64,000 nucleotides of DNA from Anastatus disparis. Taxonomy: Eukaryota; Arthropoda; Insecta; Hymenoptera; Eupelmidae. The position numbers and the translations under genes were made by a program. The notes beneath the pieces were generated by a model that did no database searches, was not told the DNA's origin, and saw nothing but the letters and a program-made list of their open reading frames with translations. Shown one piece after another: positions 31,461-43,156 of this stretch (position 1 is its first letter; each line of letters begins with the position of its first letter). Location: NCBI GenBank assembly GCA_017163975.1, contig JAFFSR010000280.1:2418001-2482000 (forward strand). The letters are read 5' to 3'.

Positions 31461-32660
31461 ATATAGATCTGTACGCTTCAGCGACAATAATAAATGAATT
31501 TTGTGTGTGCGAAACATAATATTTTTTAATAGTGTACGCCATGCTGCTTTTTTTTAGACAACAAGATTCATAATTGTTTCGCGGACTTAGCCTCGATATT
31601 TATATCATATAAGGTTATTTTGACAGCAAATTCGAAACAAATTTTTTATTACCAAAAATAAAAAGGGGGAATTGTTTCATATGTAAAAGAGTGGAAAAGA
31701 TTTTACTTTTATCAATTATAAAGTTGATTTAGATAATAAATATTTACTCATAATGTTTTTCACAGGTAGAATTGATGTAAAACATTTAGTCACTTTTAAA
31801 ATATAACATATATCAGATATAAGAGTAACATATGTATAATATATATATATCACTTTTACTATATAACATATATCACAGAATTAAAAAAAAATTAAATTTT
31901 TCAAGTATGAATGTTTAATTTTTTTAAAAGAAATTTCTTGAAAAAAAATTCAACTTTTTTGACAGTTAATTCCAGAAACTGTTCTAATAAACAACTAATA
32001 ACTTTAGCTAGTCAACAATTAATTTAAAAAAATCTTCTAAATAATGAGCATTTTAATTTGCTCTTTTGAATTTATTATAAATCAGAAATCTTCTCTAATA
32101 AGTAAATGTAAATAAAAGTTTTTATTCGCAAACATAAAAATATTTATTGTATTAATGATGCAGTTGTAAATATTTATGATTTATCATTTATTTTTTATTA
32201 TTTACTCGTCTAATTGTCACCCGAGCGTAGCGACAAATTGACTCGTCTCGCTCCGCTCGGTAAGTAATCGCAAAAATTATCGTGTTTCGTTCACGATGTG
32301 TTAAAAAATAGTTTACGCAACACGTGCGCGGTACAGGTGATCCACGCACTCGTCTTTTTTTTCGCCCTCGCTTCGCTCGGGCGAAAAACTCGACTCGTGC
32401 GTGAATCACCTGTTTCGCGCCCTAGTTGCGTAATATACTATTAAGCTTTTTTAGCGACAATAAACAATAAATTTGTGCGCTTCTTTCAGCGACAATAAGA
32501 TATAAATTCGTAAGTTTCTTTTAGCGATTATGAAAAATAAATTTGTAAGCTTTTTTTAGCAACAACAAACAATATATTTGTATGCTTATATGAAGTTTTT
32601 TTAGCGACAACTAACCATAAATCTGTATGCTTTTGCAATTATATTAATGAAATATTAATA
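31461..32660 (-). repeat. Inverted copies of the 24.8-kb satellite, with GC-rich motif
   Basis: The reverse form of the 24800-25330 unit (gcttttttagcgacaataaa, gcttctttcagcgacaataa) occurs at 31465-31500 and in at least five copies at 32435-32640. A GC-rich patch with gtctcgctccgctcgg and cctcgcttcgctcggg lies at 32205-32410. The frame open there on the minus strand (32188-32409) is Arg-rich and looks like a by-product of the repeats. Confidence 0.65.
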
Positions 32661-32879
32661 ATAATAATTTTTTTTTCATTATTGAAATTCAATATTAGAA
32701 TATAAATGAAATGCAGTGAAAAAACTTTATATTATTAATTAGTCACAGTTACAATCATAATAATAAAATATTACTAATTATAATAATATTCAATTACTTA
32801 TAATTGTTATTATAATAATAGAGTATTATTAATAATAAAAATATTTTTCTATTACTAAATACTAAAACATAATATCATA

Positions 32880-33090
32880 GTGAGGGGAAGGGCATAATGA
32901 GGGGGGCTATAAAGAGTGAGGGGGGGCCATACTGAGGGGGAGCATACTGAGGGGGGGCTATAAGAATTGAGGGGGGGCGAAGGCAGCTGAGGGGGGGCCT
33001 CAGTTAATTTAATTTTGAAATAGCTATTTATAAGAGGAATTGCAACGTAATTTGAGGGGGGCTGTACCGACAGACATTTGAGGGGGAGAG
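32880..33090 (+). repeat. G-run minisatellite (TGAGGGGGGGC)
   Basis: At least eight G4-G7 runs, each usually preceded by 'tga' and followed by c and a variable 8-20 base spacer (gagggggggccatac, gagggggagcatac, gagggggggctata). All G runs are on the plus strand. The spacers are longer than in canonical G-quadruplexes, but several four-run combinations exist. Confidence 0.8.
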
Positions 33091-35635
33091 TCGGTTGAAT
33101 CTTGTCTTACGACTATATATAGATAGATATATATATATATGAATAATTCCGATACTTTTTGCCAAATTTCATTGGGTAGGGTTCTGGGATTTTCACCAAA
33201 TTATAGTATATTATAGTGCCTTATGAAAAAACGACACGGTGAAAATTTCAGCCCTCTAGTAGCCTTAGGGCCAGAGCTATGATCCCTTCAGTGCCAAAAA
33301 TGGTCCATTTTTGTCCCTTTTTTGAGAACTTATATCTCGACTCCCTATTAACCGATTTTAATTTACCAATTTTCATTTTTTTTGTTATAATGTCTAGTAA
33401 ATTTTAAGTTTTTTTCTTATTTTTAAATATTAATACATCTCCATTTATAGCTACCAAATTTCAACAAAAGAAATTTAAAAAAATTTGTCTATCTTCAAAT
33501 CGTTGCTAAGACCGAACAATTAAACAAAAAGACTTTTTATAAGTCTTATTTTAAAAATGAGCCCTGCTAAATTAAAATTGGCGCAAAGGGAGCCAAGATA
33601 TAATTATTTAAAAATAAGCATTTTGTAAAAATCGCGATTTTTGCCATTTTTGAGGGTCTATAAATTTTTTCTACCAACTTAAATTTTCACAAAATTTTAT
33701 TAAAAAGTAGTTATATGCATATACAACAATTCCCTTATGGAAAATTTTTTGGCCCGGGCCTTTGACACCCTCATCTAGATTATCGAATATACAGTATTCT
33801 TCATTTTAAATAAGTTAATACACTTACTACTTCCGACTTGAACTGATCCAATTTGATGATATAAAACCTTTCGTACATTACGAAAAATCGAAATTAACAT
33901 CAAAATCCTGAATTTAAGCTCTATTAAAAGTCTGTAGGTATCATAGAAGCAGAGCTGCAACCATTTTAAGATTTTTTAAATTTCTAATTGATTTTTTAAA
34001 TTTCTAATTAATTTGTGGCTCATCGAAAACGCCTTCTTTCAATTTGCTTCAGATAGTTTTGGAAATTGTTGTTTTAAGCACTTGTAACATATTCCTTCCT
34101 CTTCCTTATTTAGGGCTTTAACAAACTGCTTCATTAGGCCTAATTTCCCTATTGAAAATAATTACGTGTTTTTTTGACGTCTTTAAACTACGTCATTGGA
34201 AGACGTAAAAAAATACGTATTTCGTTACGTCAAGATTTGAAAAGGTTTTCTACGAATTTTTTTTCATATTTTTTTTATTTACGACGGTGTGCAGAGTTAT
34301 CTCGAAGTTTAAATGACGTATTTTTCCAAAAAATACGTCATTTTTCATGTGTCCCTACTGAAAATAATCAAGTGTTTTTTTATGTATTGAAGTATTTTAG
34401 TTATAAGAATTGATAGACAAGTTTTATTTGATAAATTAAATTACAAGATATAATTGTCTTTATAATTAAGTGTAGTACAGAAAAATGGTTTCTACAATCA
34501 AAAAAGAGGAAATGTCTTGTTCGCTTGACGGCTTACAGGAATCTAACTTCTTAAGAGTCAATCGCACGTTCACGCGCTAAATCTCCGCTACGTGGCGCTA
34601 AAAACGAAAGTTAAATTTTCAACTATATGTCTATTTCCAGACACTTTTTTTTTATTTTGTTGGCCTGTGTTATGAATAACAGTAAAATATTATAAATAAC
34701 TATAAATTACTGTTAATAACCATCAGTAAATAAAAGTTATTTTAACCCATGTTATGTATTGTAACGTTTGGCTTTTCTGGATGAGCTGCGGTTGCATCAG
34801 ACTTTTGTGAGGATGATCTACGGCGGTGGATAAAAGCCAAAGTTCAAACTTAATAACTAAATTGATTTTACTGAATTAATTTAATAATGAAAAGAAAGAA
34901 AAAAATAATAAATGTAATTTAAGAATTTAACTTTGTAAAGAAAAGAAATAATAATTTATATTAATATTGAAATTTAAAAGCTTAAAACAAAAATAAATAA
35001 ACTTAACACTAGAGATATAAACAACGGCTCGGAATTACAGGAAAGGTTTTTGCGGAACTAGGCAAATAAGTATATTTGGTTTAAATGTAACTTTTGTCCA
35101 TTTATTAATAATAAATCAAGAAGTGTTTATAACGCCGGTAAAATTATAATAAAAATGCAAACATAAAAATCTATTCTTTAAATTAATTAAATTGAACAAA
35201 AATAATTTCTTTGACTGTCGGTAATGAAAAATAAATTAGATTATGGTTTCTTGCTTTCACCGGCAGATGGCGTGGTGTTTAGTAGCCGTCTGTAAAAAAA
35301 AAATAAAGAACAAAAGAAATTACATTAATATCTACAACGCGAATATTATTAACAATTAACTACGGCGGGTAAACGCGGGATCTGTTTTATCGACGGCGGT
35401 TACGGCGGCGGTAGGTGGAGGAGTATCTATGCAGTGGAATCCCCCGACTACATAGATAGGTTAAGGATAGAGGTTTTTACTATGTAAAGCATAACTTTTT
35501 TACATAGTAAAGAGAGAGAGGAGTCTGTGTAGTGGAATCCCCCTACTACTCAGATTGAAGGAAAAGGATACAGGTACGGAGTACTCTTACTGTGCAAAGC
35601 ATAACTTCTCTACACAGCGGGAGCGGAGAGAGGAC
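33091..35635. other. Region without a recognised gene
   Basis: 33140-33780 has a different texture (cctctagtagccttagggcc, gaacttatatctcgactccc) and may be an unidentified repeat. 34170-34345 has repeated tacgt/acgtc phrases (gacgtc, cgtcattggaagacgta) in both directions. 34760-35635 is GC-richer, with two similar blocks (ctatgcagtggaatccccc at 35427 and ctgtgtagtggaatccccc at 35524; each followed by gcataactt-ttacatag-like sequence), and continues past the LINE insertion at 40041. It may be an older, unidentified element. Confidence 0.35.
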
Positions 35636-35919
35636 TGGGCTGAGCCGTTTTTTTTTTTTTTTTTTTTTTTTTTTTTGTTTGAAGGGTCGAGGATGGGAAA
35701 TCTTCAAAAGACACCCCCGTAAGGGTAGTGTCGGATTCACCCGCAGGTGCCTACCGACTAAAACCGCCTCCCCGTAGGTTACCAACCAAAATGGTTATGA
35801 ACCTTAAGAAGAAGAAAATTTGAGAGACAACGGTGGCTCATACAGCGGGGGCTGTATAGCACTCGCGCAAATTGCGAAACACGAAAATAGACTGTTTAAA
35901 GTCAGTTAGTGAAGAAGGG

Positions 35920-38595
35920 TTATGGAGATCGAATCAGAGAGCATGGCCTTCTGAATCGATCGTTGGATTTACGACGGTAATTTACAAGAAATTTTATGCT
36001 AGGATTGCTGTGTTTAGAGATAGAGAGACGGAGATTCGCAGCGTGTTTGTTCGCTGCTTCTGGAATTGAGTCGATACCAGTTTCTTTTAAGATTTGATTA
36101 TTTCGAATAAACCAGGGGATCTGAAGAGAGGAGCGTCGGAGGCGCATGTAGGTGCCTTGGAGTTTAGCTATACGGTTAGGGTTTGCGGATCCCCAAATTG
36201 GGATCGCGTAAGTGCAAATACTGCGGATAATGGCATTAAAAGCGCGGGCTTTTGTTTTCTTAGTTAGTGATTTATTATTGAAGAAAGGCTTTAAGGCAGC
36301 ATAAGCACCTTGGCATTTGGCTCGGACTGAATCGATTTGTTTTTGCCATGTGAGTTTACGATCGAAGGTAACACCCAGGTATTTGGCTGAAGAACTCCAG
36401 TCAACACGATGGTTTTTAACTAGGAGATTTGAAGGAGTACGATTTCGTCGAGAGAAGAATATGGCAACAGATTTGGATTCGTTGATTGCTGCTCTCCAAG
36501 TGTGGTACCATCTTACCACTTCTGGGGTGAATTTGTTTAGTACGGAGGAGCAATGAGTGATAGCTTTTGAAGTATAAATGAGGACTGAGTCGTCGGCATA
36601 TTGAGCAACTAGGACTTTATTGTCCTTGCGGTAGTCGTAAGAGAATATATTAAAGAGAGGAGGAGAGATTTTCGAACCTTGGGGAACCCCTGCAGTTATG
36701 GGTCTGGGAGAAGAGAGAGACTTACCCACACGGACCCGAATGGTCCTGTCTGTGAGATAGGATTTGATGATGCCTATGAGGTAGTGTGGAAATTTTAGTT
36801 TAATGAGTTTGTAGATCAGACCTTCGTGCCAGACTCTGTCGAAGGCTTGTTTTACATCTAGCAAAAGCATGCTGGTATGTTTTCTCTTGTTGAGGTTATC
36901 GGCTATGAACTCCGACACACGGAGGAGTTGGTGAACTGAACCATGTTTCCTACGGAATCCATGTTGAAATTCGGGGACGATACTTCTTTCGTCGACGAAT
37001 TGGTCAATACGACAGCGTATGACCTGTTCAGCAATTTTACTTAAGGAGGAGAGTAGATTGATGGGTCGATAGCTAGATGCAGAGCTTAAGGGCTTACCGG
37101 GTTTAGGAATTAGGATAACTATTGCTTCTTTCCAAGCTTTGGGAAAGTATCGTAATCTCAACATTGCATTGACAATGTTGGTAATAGCGACAATGTGTTT
37201 ACGGGGAAGAATTTTGAGGACTCCGTTTCCAATGCCGTCAGAGCCTGGAGCTTTTCTATTTTTTAGGGAGCGAATGATTTTCGAGATTTCATGGGGAGAA
37301 GTGTGTTGGAATTCGGCGTCAGAAAATTGAAATTCATGCACAGTGTCAGTAACGTGCTCGTGGAAAAGAGAGGTTTCGTTCGAACTGGGGAGTGGAGAGC
37401 ATTGTTCTTCTAGAGAGTCCGCGAAGATTTCAGCTTTCTCTTCATCAAGAGAGTAGGAGATATTGTCTCTTTTAAAGCAGGTAAATGGGTTTTGCGATTG
37501 CGGAGGGATTTGATAATTTTCCAATTACTTTTAGGGTTGGCCTCGGCTTCAGCTATATAGTTTTCGAAGGCAAGGTCATTTATTTCTTTAAGAGCTGAGG
37601 TGAGTTCTTTTTGGATAGCGTTTAAGCGAGTACGATGTATGGGGTTTCGATAAGTTTGCCAGAGTTTACGGATTCTATTTTTAGTTACGATTAGCTTTTT
37701 TGTAGAGCTGGGAAGGTTAGTTTTGCGGGGTTTGGGAGTAATGGATGAGCTGGCCTTTTCTATTGAGTTGGTTACCTCGTTTGTGAGATTCAGGATGGCT
37801 GCATCGATATCTTCGATGGAGTGTATCTGACTGCATTTGAAGGAGGATGTTTCGAGAATGTATTTTAGATGAAGGAAATCTATGCTTGTTTTGGTGGGAG
37901 GATTGAGGGTAGGATTTATTGGTATTTCGATATATACCGGATTGTGGTCTGAATTTAACTCTGCGCAAGTCCAAGGGTCCTTGTCGAGAGAGATATTTTT
38001 CGTGAGAAAAATATCTAAAATTTCTGGTTGATGATGAGTAGTACCAGGGAAGTGTGTTGGGGAGGCAGGGGCCTCGATAGAGAAATTGTGGCGAAGGTGT
38101 AAACTCCAGAGAGAGTTTCCTTTAGTGTTGTTTGAGAGACAACCCCAATGTTTGTTTTTGGCATTCAGGTCTCCAGCAACGACGGTGGGAGTATTTGAAT
38201 CAAAAAGTAGGGGGATCTCGGACATATTATTGGTGTTTGGGGGAGAGTAAAGAGAGAAGATACGAAGGGACTTATTTGCGAATTCGGTTTGAATGCCAAC
38301 CACTTCGCAAGTGATGGCCGTATTGATGCTGATAGGTTTGTGACGAATAGAGTTTCTAACAAGGACAGCGACGCCACCTCCTTGTGAGTTAGGGCGATCT
38401 TTTCTGTATATTGTAAAGTTGGGTATGAATAGGTTCTTATTAGGATTTAGGTGAGTCTCGGTTATGCAGGCAACATCGATGTGGTTAGACTCGAGAAGGG
38501 CCTCGAGCTCTGTAACTTTCGTTCTATTTTGCGACAGAATGCTGTTAGCATTCCAAGTAAGGATTTTGAGGGGTTCGTCTTTATTGACTGATGAT
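35920..38595 (-). pseudogene. Jockey-like ORF2: endonuclease and reverse transcriptase with one frameshift
   Basis: The endonuclease frame opens by 38595 (KILTWNANSILSQNRTKV, IDVACITETHLNP, GGGVAVLVRN, VAGDLNAKN with the catalytic GDxN, LNSDHNPV). Near 37475 the A run in 'ctttaaaagagac' has four A, while the sister copy at 56795 has five; the missing base shifts the frame. RT follows at 37490-35920: RKAPGSDGIGNGVLK, VILIPKPGKPLSSASSYRPI, MLLLDVKQAFDRVW, AGVPQGSKISPP and the active-site YADD (VAQYADDSVLIY). The frame overlaps the end of ORF1 and has no obvious ATG, so reinitiation or frameshifting after ORF1 is possible. Apart from the lost base it looks intact. Confidence 0.9.
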
Positions 38596-39903
38596 TGGAA
38601 GCAAGGAGTCGAAGAAGTTACGAAAAAGCTGCTCGAGAAGTTGAGCTTTTGGGTTTTGGTTTGGAACCACTTTGGGTAGATTCGATGCCGGGGCTGGCTG
38701 TGTTGGAGGTTGGGACTGAAGTTGTGGTTGAGATATATTTTGTGGACGAGAGGCAGGTTGGGAGTTGGCTATCTTGGCATAGCTAACGTTGGGGTTTCGG
38801 AGGAGGGGTTTTCTAATAGGCATATTAGGGGTTGGTTGAGTTTTGGGGGGATTTTGTTGGGGTCTTATCGGAACTTTGGGACAGCCACCATAGGTGGCTC
38901 GATGCGGGCCTTGACAATTGGCACAGAGTGGAGATGCGTTTGGTTGATCCTTGGTACGGCAGGAGGCAGTAGCATGATTTCGAGAGCAGAAGGCACATCG
39001 CCAGTCTGCGTGACAGTAGTTTGCTGTGTGGAAGTATCCAAGACATCGGCGGCATATGGGGGTTGCGTTGGTTTTACGTTTGGATTCTACAGTTATGCTC
39101 AAACCCTGTAGGTTACTCAAGTTAAAGATTGTTTTGGCTGATGGGGCGGATGGATCGAGATGAACTGCGACTAAAGGCCAGATTCTATCTCCTCTCTTCA
39201 TTCTGTAAACGCTTTTAACTGCGGGAATTTTAGTAGTAAGCTCGTCTAGTATGTCTTTTTCTGGTATTGTTTCCGTGACTCCTCTGATGATAACGATGAG
39301 GTCTTTGTCTTCTTCCAATTGATTGGTGGTGTATTGAATTTTCTTTTTATCGAATTGGGCGGTAAGTGTACGAAAATCGTTTACTGTTTTGGGATAAATC
39401 ATGACTGATTTGGAGGTGTTCTTTGCTTTGCGGATTTCGATGTCGGAAGAATTGATTTTGGCGTTGATTTATGGCCAAAGTTCTTTTTTAAGGATGCAGA
39501 TAGGAGGGGGACTACGTTTTGAATTAGAGTTTTCCTCTTCTTCTTCTGAAGAAGAAGAGTCAGAAGACTCTGAGGGGGTAGCATCACGTCGGCGTTTGTT
39601 TGGGTGGTTTATTTGAGAGTTGTAAGAAGGGGACTGTATTTGTGTGTTGGTTGCAGTTTTAACTGCAGGATTTTTCAAGGTATTATTGTTATTTTGTGTA
39701 CTTACGTGAGAGGTTTCAGCGGATGTGAGGTTAGTTGTTTCCTTGTTAGGGAACGATGATGTTTCCATTTTATCAGAGTGATTTGGGCAGAGCCTTTGCA
39801 AGGCTGCTTCTAAAGTGGTTAAGGTGTGTCGGCACTGGTCGATGGCTTGCACCAGTTGCTCCATTGAGAGAGTATTTGGATCAGAGAGTAGCTCAAGATT
39901 CAT
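38581..39903 (-). pseudogene. Jockey-like ORF1 (Gag-like nucleic-acid-binding protein) with one stop
   Basis: One frame runs from ATG 39903 to 38581, about 440 residues, broken only by TAA at 39471-39469 (after KKELWP). The N-terminal half is Ser/Thr/Asn-rich with a basic patch (NKRRRDATPSE) and an acidic run (SSSSEEEEEN). The C-terminal half has an RNA-binding-like part (LIVIIRGVTETIPEKDILDE) and three zinc knuckles (CRRCLGYFHTANYC, CAFCSRNHATASC, CANCQGPHRATYGGC), then a Pro/Gln-rich tail. In this clade ORF1 proteins coat the RNA and carry it to the nucleus. Confidence 0.88.
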
Positions 39904-40028
39904 GTTGTATCAGAGAAAGTTTATTTTAATGCTAGTATAGTTCCGTACGGTAGCCCTTAGAAGGGCTGTTACACTCAGTAGCTTATGTGTATACAGGTCT
40001 GCACTGCAGGAAGGTGCAGTTTTGTGGG
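39904..40028 (-). other. 5' UTR / internal promoter region of the jockey-like LINE
   Basis: 125 bases between the element start and the ORF1 ATG. LINEs of this clade carry an internal promoter here. It contains a hairpin-like cccttctaagggc. Confidence 0.5.
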
Positions 40029-40040
40029 TGGGCTGAGCCG

Positions 40041-42180
40041 GCTGCCGGCCGGTTATATTGTAATGGGGGAATTCGTTCCCTATCCCCCAGTTACTATTAT
40101 TTTAACTCTACAGTATCACCTCTGAATAAATAGCAATTTACTTATTATTTTTCATTAAATTTTACACTGAATAGAAAATCTGAATTTATTAGCAATCAAC
40201 TCTCTCGGGTGGATTCTAATCGGGTCTTCGTAGGGAACAATAACGAAACCACCGATGTAAACCAGCAATAAATCAGTTATATATATTTTATAACAATACA
40301 ATGTTAATAAACACTTAAATAATACTGTTAAATAAAATACAAAAAGAAGTAATTTATACTCTATATTTATTAACGTAAATTTAACATACTTTTACCCGAC
40401 AATTTCTCGAAAATTGTATAAGTGTAAAAGAAAAGTAGTGTGATTGAACTCTGGCTCGACTTAATAAATTCTCAGATTAATTATAATTAAATAAAATCCA
40501 ATTAAACCCGTGAAATTAATTTAAGTTAATAATGGCGGCTAAAACCGACGTCAATTACGACGAGCAAAACGGCGACGCGCACTGACTCTAAATTGTTTAA
40601 TGATTTAATATTTAAGATGGAGGACTCACCTTAATATACCAAGTGTTACTTTCCAAGAAAAAACAAACTCCAATGATTTAACTCCAATTCAAAATCTCCT
40701 TTCCTCGTATTAAATAAATTCCTCAGCTCTCTCGAAAATATCCAAAAATGGCAAGAATAGTAAGGCAGCGAAATGGCAAAATGGCAAAATAGCAAAATGG
40801 CTAAATGGCAGCGTAAATCCTCTATGAACTTTTAACCAACTAAAATGGAGTCAAGACTCAAGAAAATGTGGCTCAACGAGCAATACCCAACAAAGAAAAA
40901 CCGACCAAGTGTATTATCCAAGATCCAATAGAGAAGTGTGTCGATGTCGCGTCTTCTCTCGAGCTCCTTCCTCTTCATCCCTTCTTTTATCAATTACGTC
41001 ATAAATAGGATGATGGTTGATTGGTTATTAATCCTTTCCGTAATTGTTATTTGTTAATTACAAAGGATGTTAACTTTTAACCAATCAACACCTTTCCTTT
41101 TGGCGGCTTCTTTCATGTTAGCGCCCTCTATTTCTTGCGCGCTCCATTCAAATTTCTATTTAGAAAACTTCACATACATAGTTTTAATAATTATACCTAT
41201 AATTGTAACGCTATCTCTCTCCAACGCTCGATTTCTTTATCTTCTATCACTCTCGCTCTCGACTTCACGTATCTTCATATAACATACTGACATAGATTAA
41301 TATTTTTACAATTGCCCATGTATATACTCCCTCTACTACCATTTCTACCTTTACTTATGTATATACGAGCCTGCTACCGTTATTTGTACAATTACCCATG
41401 TATATACGAGCCTGCTATACAAGCTATAGCTGGCTCCCCTTTTTCGCTGATCCTTTAACTTTTCATGCGCATGACTCGATTTCTGCCGCGAGTCGGTCAT
41501 TTACCGACACTTCCCCTTTACTCTCGAGGACGTGTTACAAATGTTCCGCGTCGTTTCCCGGTTTTGCTCGTCATCGCGTACCGCGAGTGTATTGTGCGCA
41601 TGTACCTATACACCGGGTGTGTGTGTGTCAGTGTACAGGTGACAGTGCTGCGGCGTGCACGTCGTCATCGAGAACATAAGATGGCGACGCACAAGAACAC
41701 TGTCACAGATTATTTTCTTTTCTAAACATGTGTTCTTTTCGTTGATCTGTTATGTGCACTAGTGTTAAGATGTTACAGCCATCACCGTAGCTTCAACTCC
41801 TAGTGCACAACAAGAAAACTGATGGTGACTGTGGTTTTTTCCTTTACCACGTGTTCGGATGTGAGGTTAGGTTCCTCTTTCTCTCTTTCTCTCTCTAGCG
41901 GTAAGTCGTCTGCTCATCGCTATGCTTCTTGTTTACCTCGAAACAAACAAGAATACACTGATTAATTTCTTTTAATTATATTAATTAATAAATCATTCAA
42001 TCAGTGCATTTCGGCTAATTTTCCTCTTTTATTCTTTTTAATAAATATTTTATTATGATGCAATAAATGCATCACAATATATGCTATGGAGCTCGCTATT
42101 CCCATTGCGGGAGTAGCGCCTCGTAGCGGCTGAGCCCGGGTACTAAGCTTTAAGCGCGATGCTTGAATTTGCATCGTCGC
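40041..42180. other. Region without a recognised gene
   Basis: 40041-40930 continues the GC-richer sequence seen left of the LINE. 40745-40810 has short tandem units (aaatggcaaaatggcaaaat). 41280-41420 repeats 'acccatgtatatac' three times. Several short frames at 41067-41725 have no recognisable content. 42085-42180 is GC-richer (gcgggagtagcgcctcgtag) and may be the remains of a SINE. Confidence 0.3.
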
Positions 42181-42184
42181 AGTA

Positions 42185-42600
42185 TACATAACATGGGTTA
42201 TGTATAAATAGAAAATATGGGCAATATATTGGATATTTATATTATCAATATATCGCCAATATATTGGATCTACAATTATCCAATATATTAGCAATATATC
42301 TGCAAGACAACATGATCCAACATATTTCCAATATATTGCCAATGTTTGCTATTTTATTTTTATAGCAATATATTTCCAATATATTCACAATGTTTAATAT
42401 TATTTTTTGATAGCAATATATTGGCAATATATTGACAATATTTTTGCCAATGTTTAATATTATTTTTCTACGGCAATATATTGACAATATATTGCCAATG
42501 TTTAATATTATTTTTCAATTGCAATATATTGACAATATATTTCCCATTTTTCTAAAAAAAATCACTTATAGCATTGCGAATATGTTGGCAATGCTTTTTA
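42185..42600. repeat. Tandem repeat of GCAATATATTG(C/A)CAAT units
   Basis: Units built on the palindrome caatatattg recur about twenty times, with a longer period near 55 bases in part (aatgtttaatattattttt followed by gcaatatattgacaatatat). The open frames across it are repetitive (NILPMFNIIF) and are not genes. Confidence 0.85.
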
Positions 42601-43156
42601 AAATAAAATTATTTTTATAATTATATGAAAAACACTATTTTTTTATTATTCATTATGGCATGATGTTTTATTTTCTTTATTTTGCTCATGAAGATCAATA
42701 AAATTCAACATCATACCATAGTGAAAAATTATTGTTATTTTGATATTTACTTTGATTAAATAAATTATAATAGAAAAATTTTTTCAAAATAGTTTTATTT
42801 TAAAATATTATCTTACATTCTTAAAAACGCAAATTTATCATTCAAACTCCAAAGTATTTACAGGTTCACGTATGTGAAATTCATTTTCTAGTTTTATACC
42901 CACACATACATTTTTTAAATATTTTATTTCAATTGTCGTAATTGAATCGCATAATTCTATACACTTATGAATGTATTTCAATGTTCCACCTGGTACATTA
43001 ACAAAAAATGGATTAATAGTATTAAATTTCTTAATACATGCCTAATTTTTTCCAGAGCATTCGCAAAGCTTATTACAGTCACAATTAGTAACCCGTACAT
43101 AGTTTTGAATACTAGCTTCATTTTCGATAGAATCATCATTATCAATATTATTGTTA
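42601..43156. other. AT-rich DNA without a recognised gene
   Basis: Nothing supported; short frames at 42967-43179 read partly into the following element. Confidence 0.3.

Larger units (their letters stand above)
35648..40028 (-). mobile_element. Nearly full-length jockey-like LINE with target duplication
   Basis: The element lies on the minus strand between two perfect copies of TGGGCTGAGCCG (35636-35647 and 40029-40040). It ends in an A tail of 29 (the T run at 35648-35676) and begins at 40028, so it is 4.38 kb with 5' UTR, ORF1, ORF2 and 3' UTR. ORF1 has three zinc knuckles and ORF2 has an endonuclease and an RT, the layout of the jockey clade. A perfect 12-bp duplication and a long pure tail suggest a fairly recent insertion, but ORF1 has one stop and ORF2 one base deletion. 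A second copy is at 55830-57625. Confidence 0.92.

Noticed and set aside
34174..34413. Plus-strand 79-codon frame near 34.2 kb
   Set aside because: Overlaps a tacgt/acgtc inverted-repeat patch and has no motif.
38132..39111. Plus-strand frames opposite the jockey-like LINE
   Set aside because: Shadows of ORF1 and ORF2, which carry the recognisable motifs on the minus strand.
41398..41725. Two overlapping short plus-strand frames near 41.4-41.7 kb
   Set aside because: Arg/Cys-rich without motifs, overlapping each other in different frames in a locally GC-rich patch; no splice or family support.
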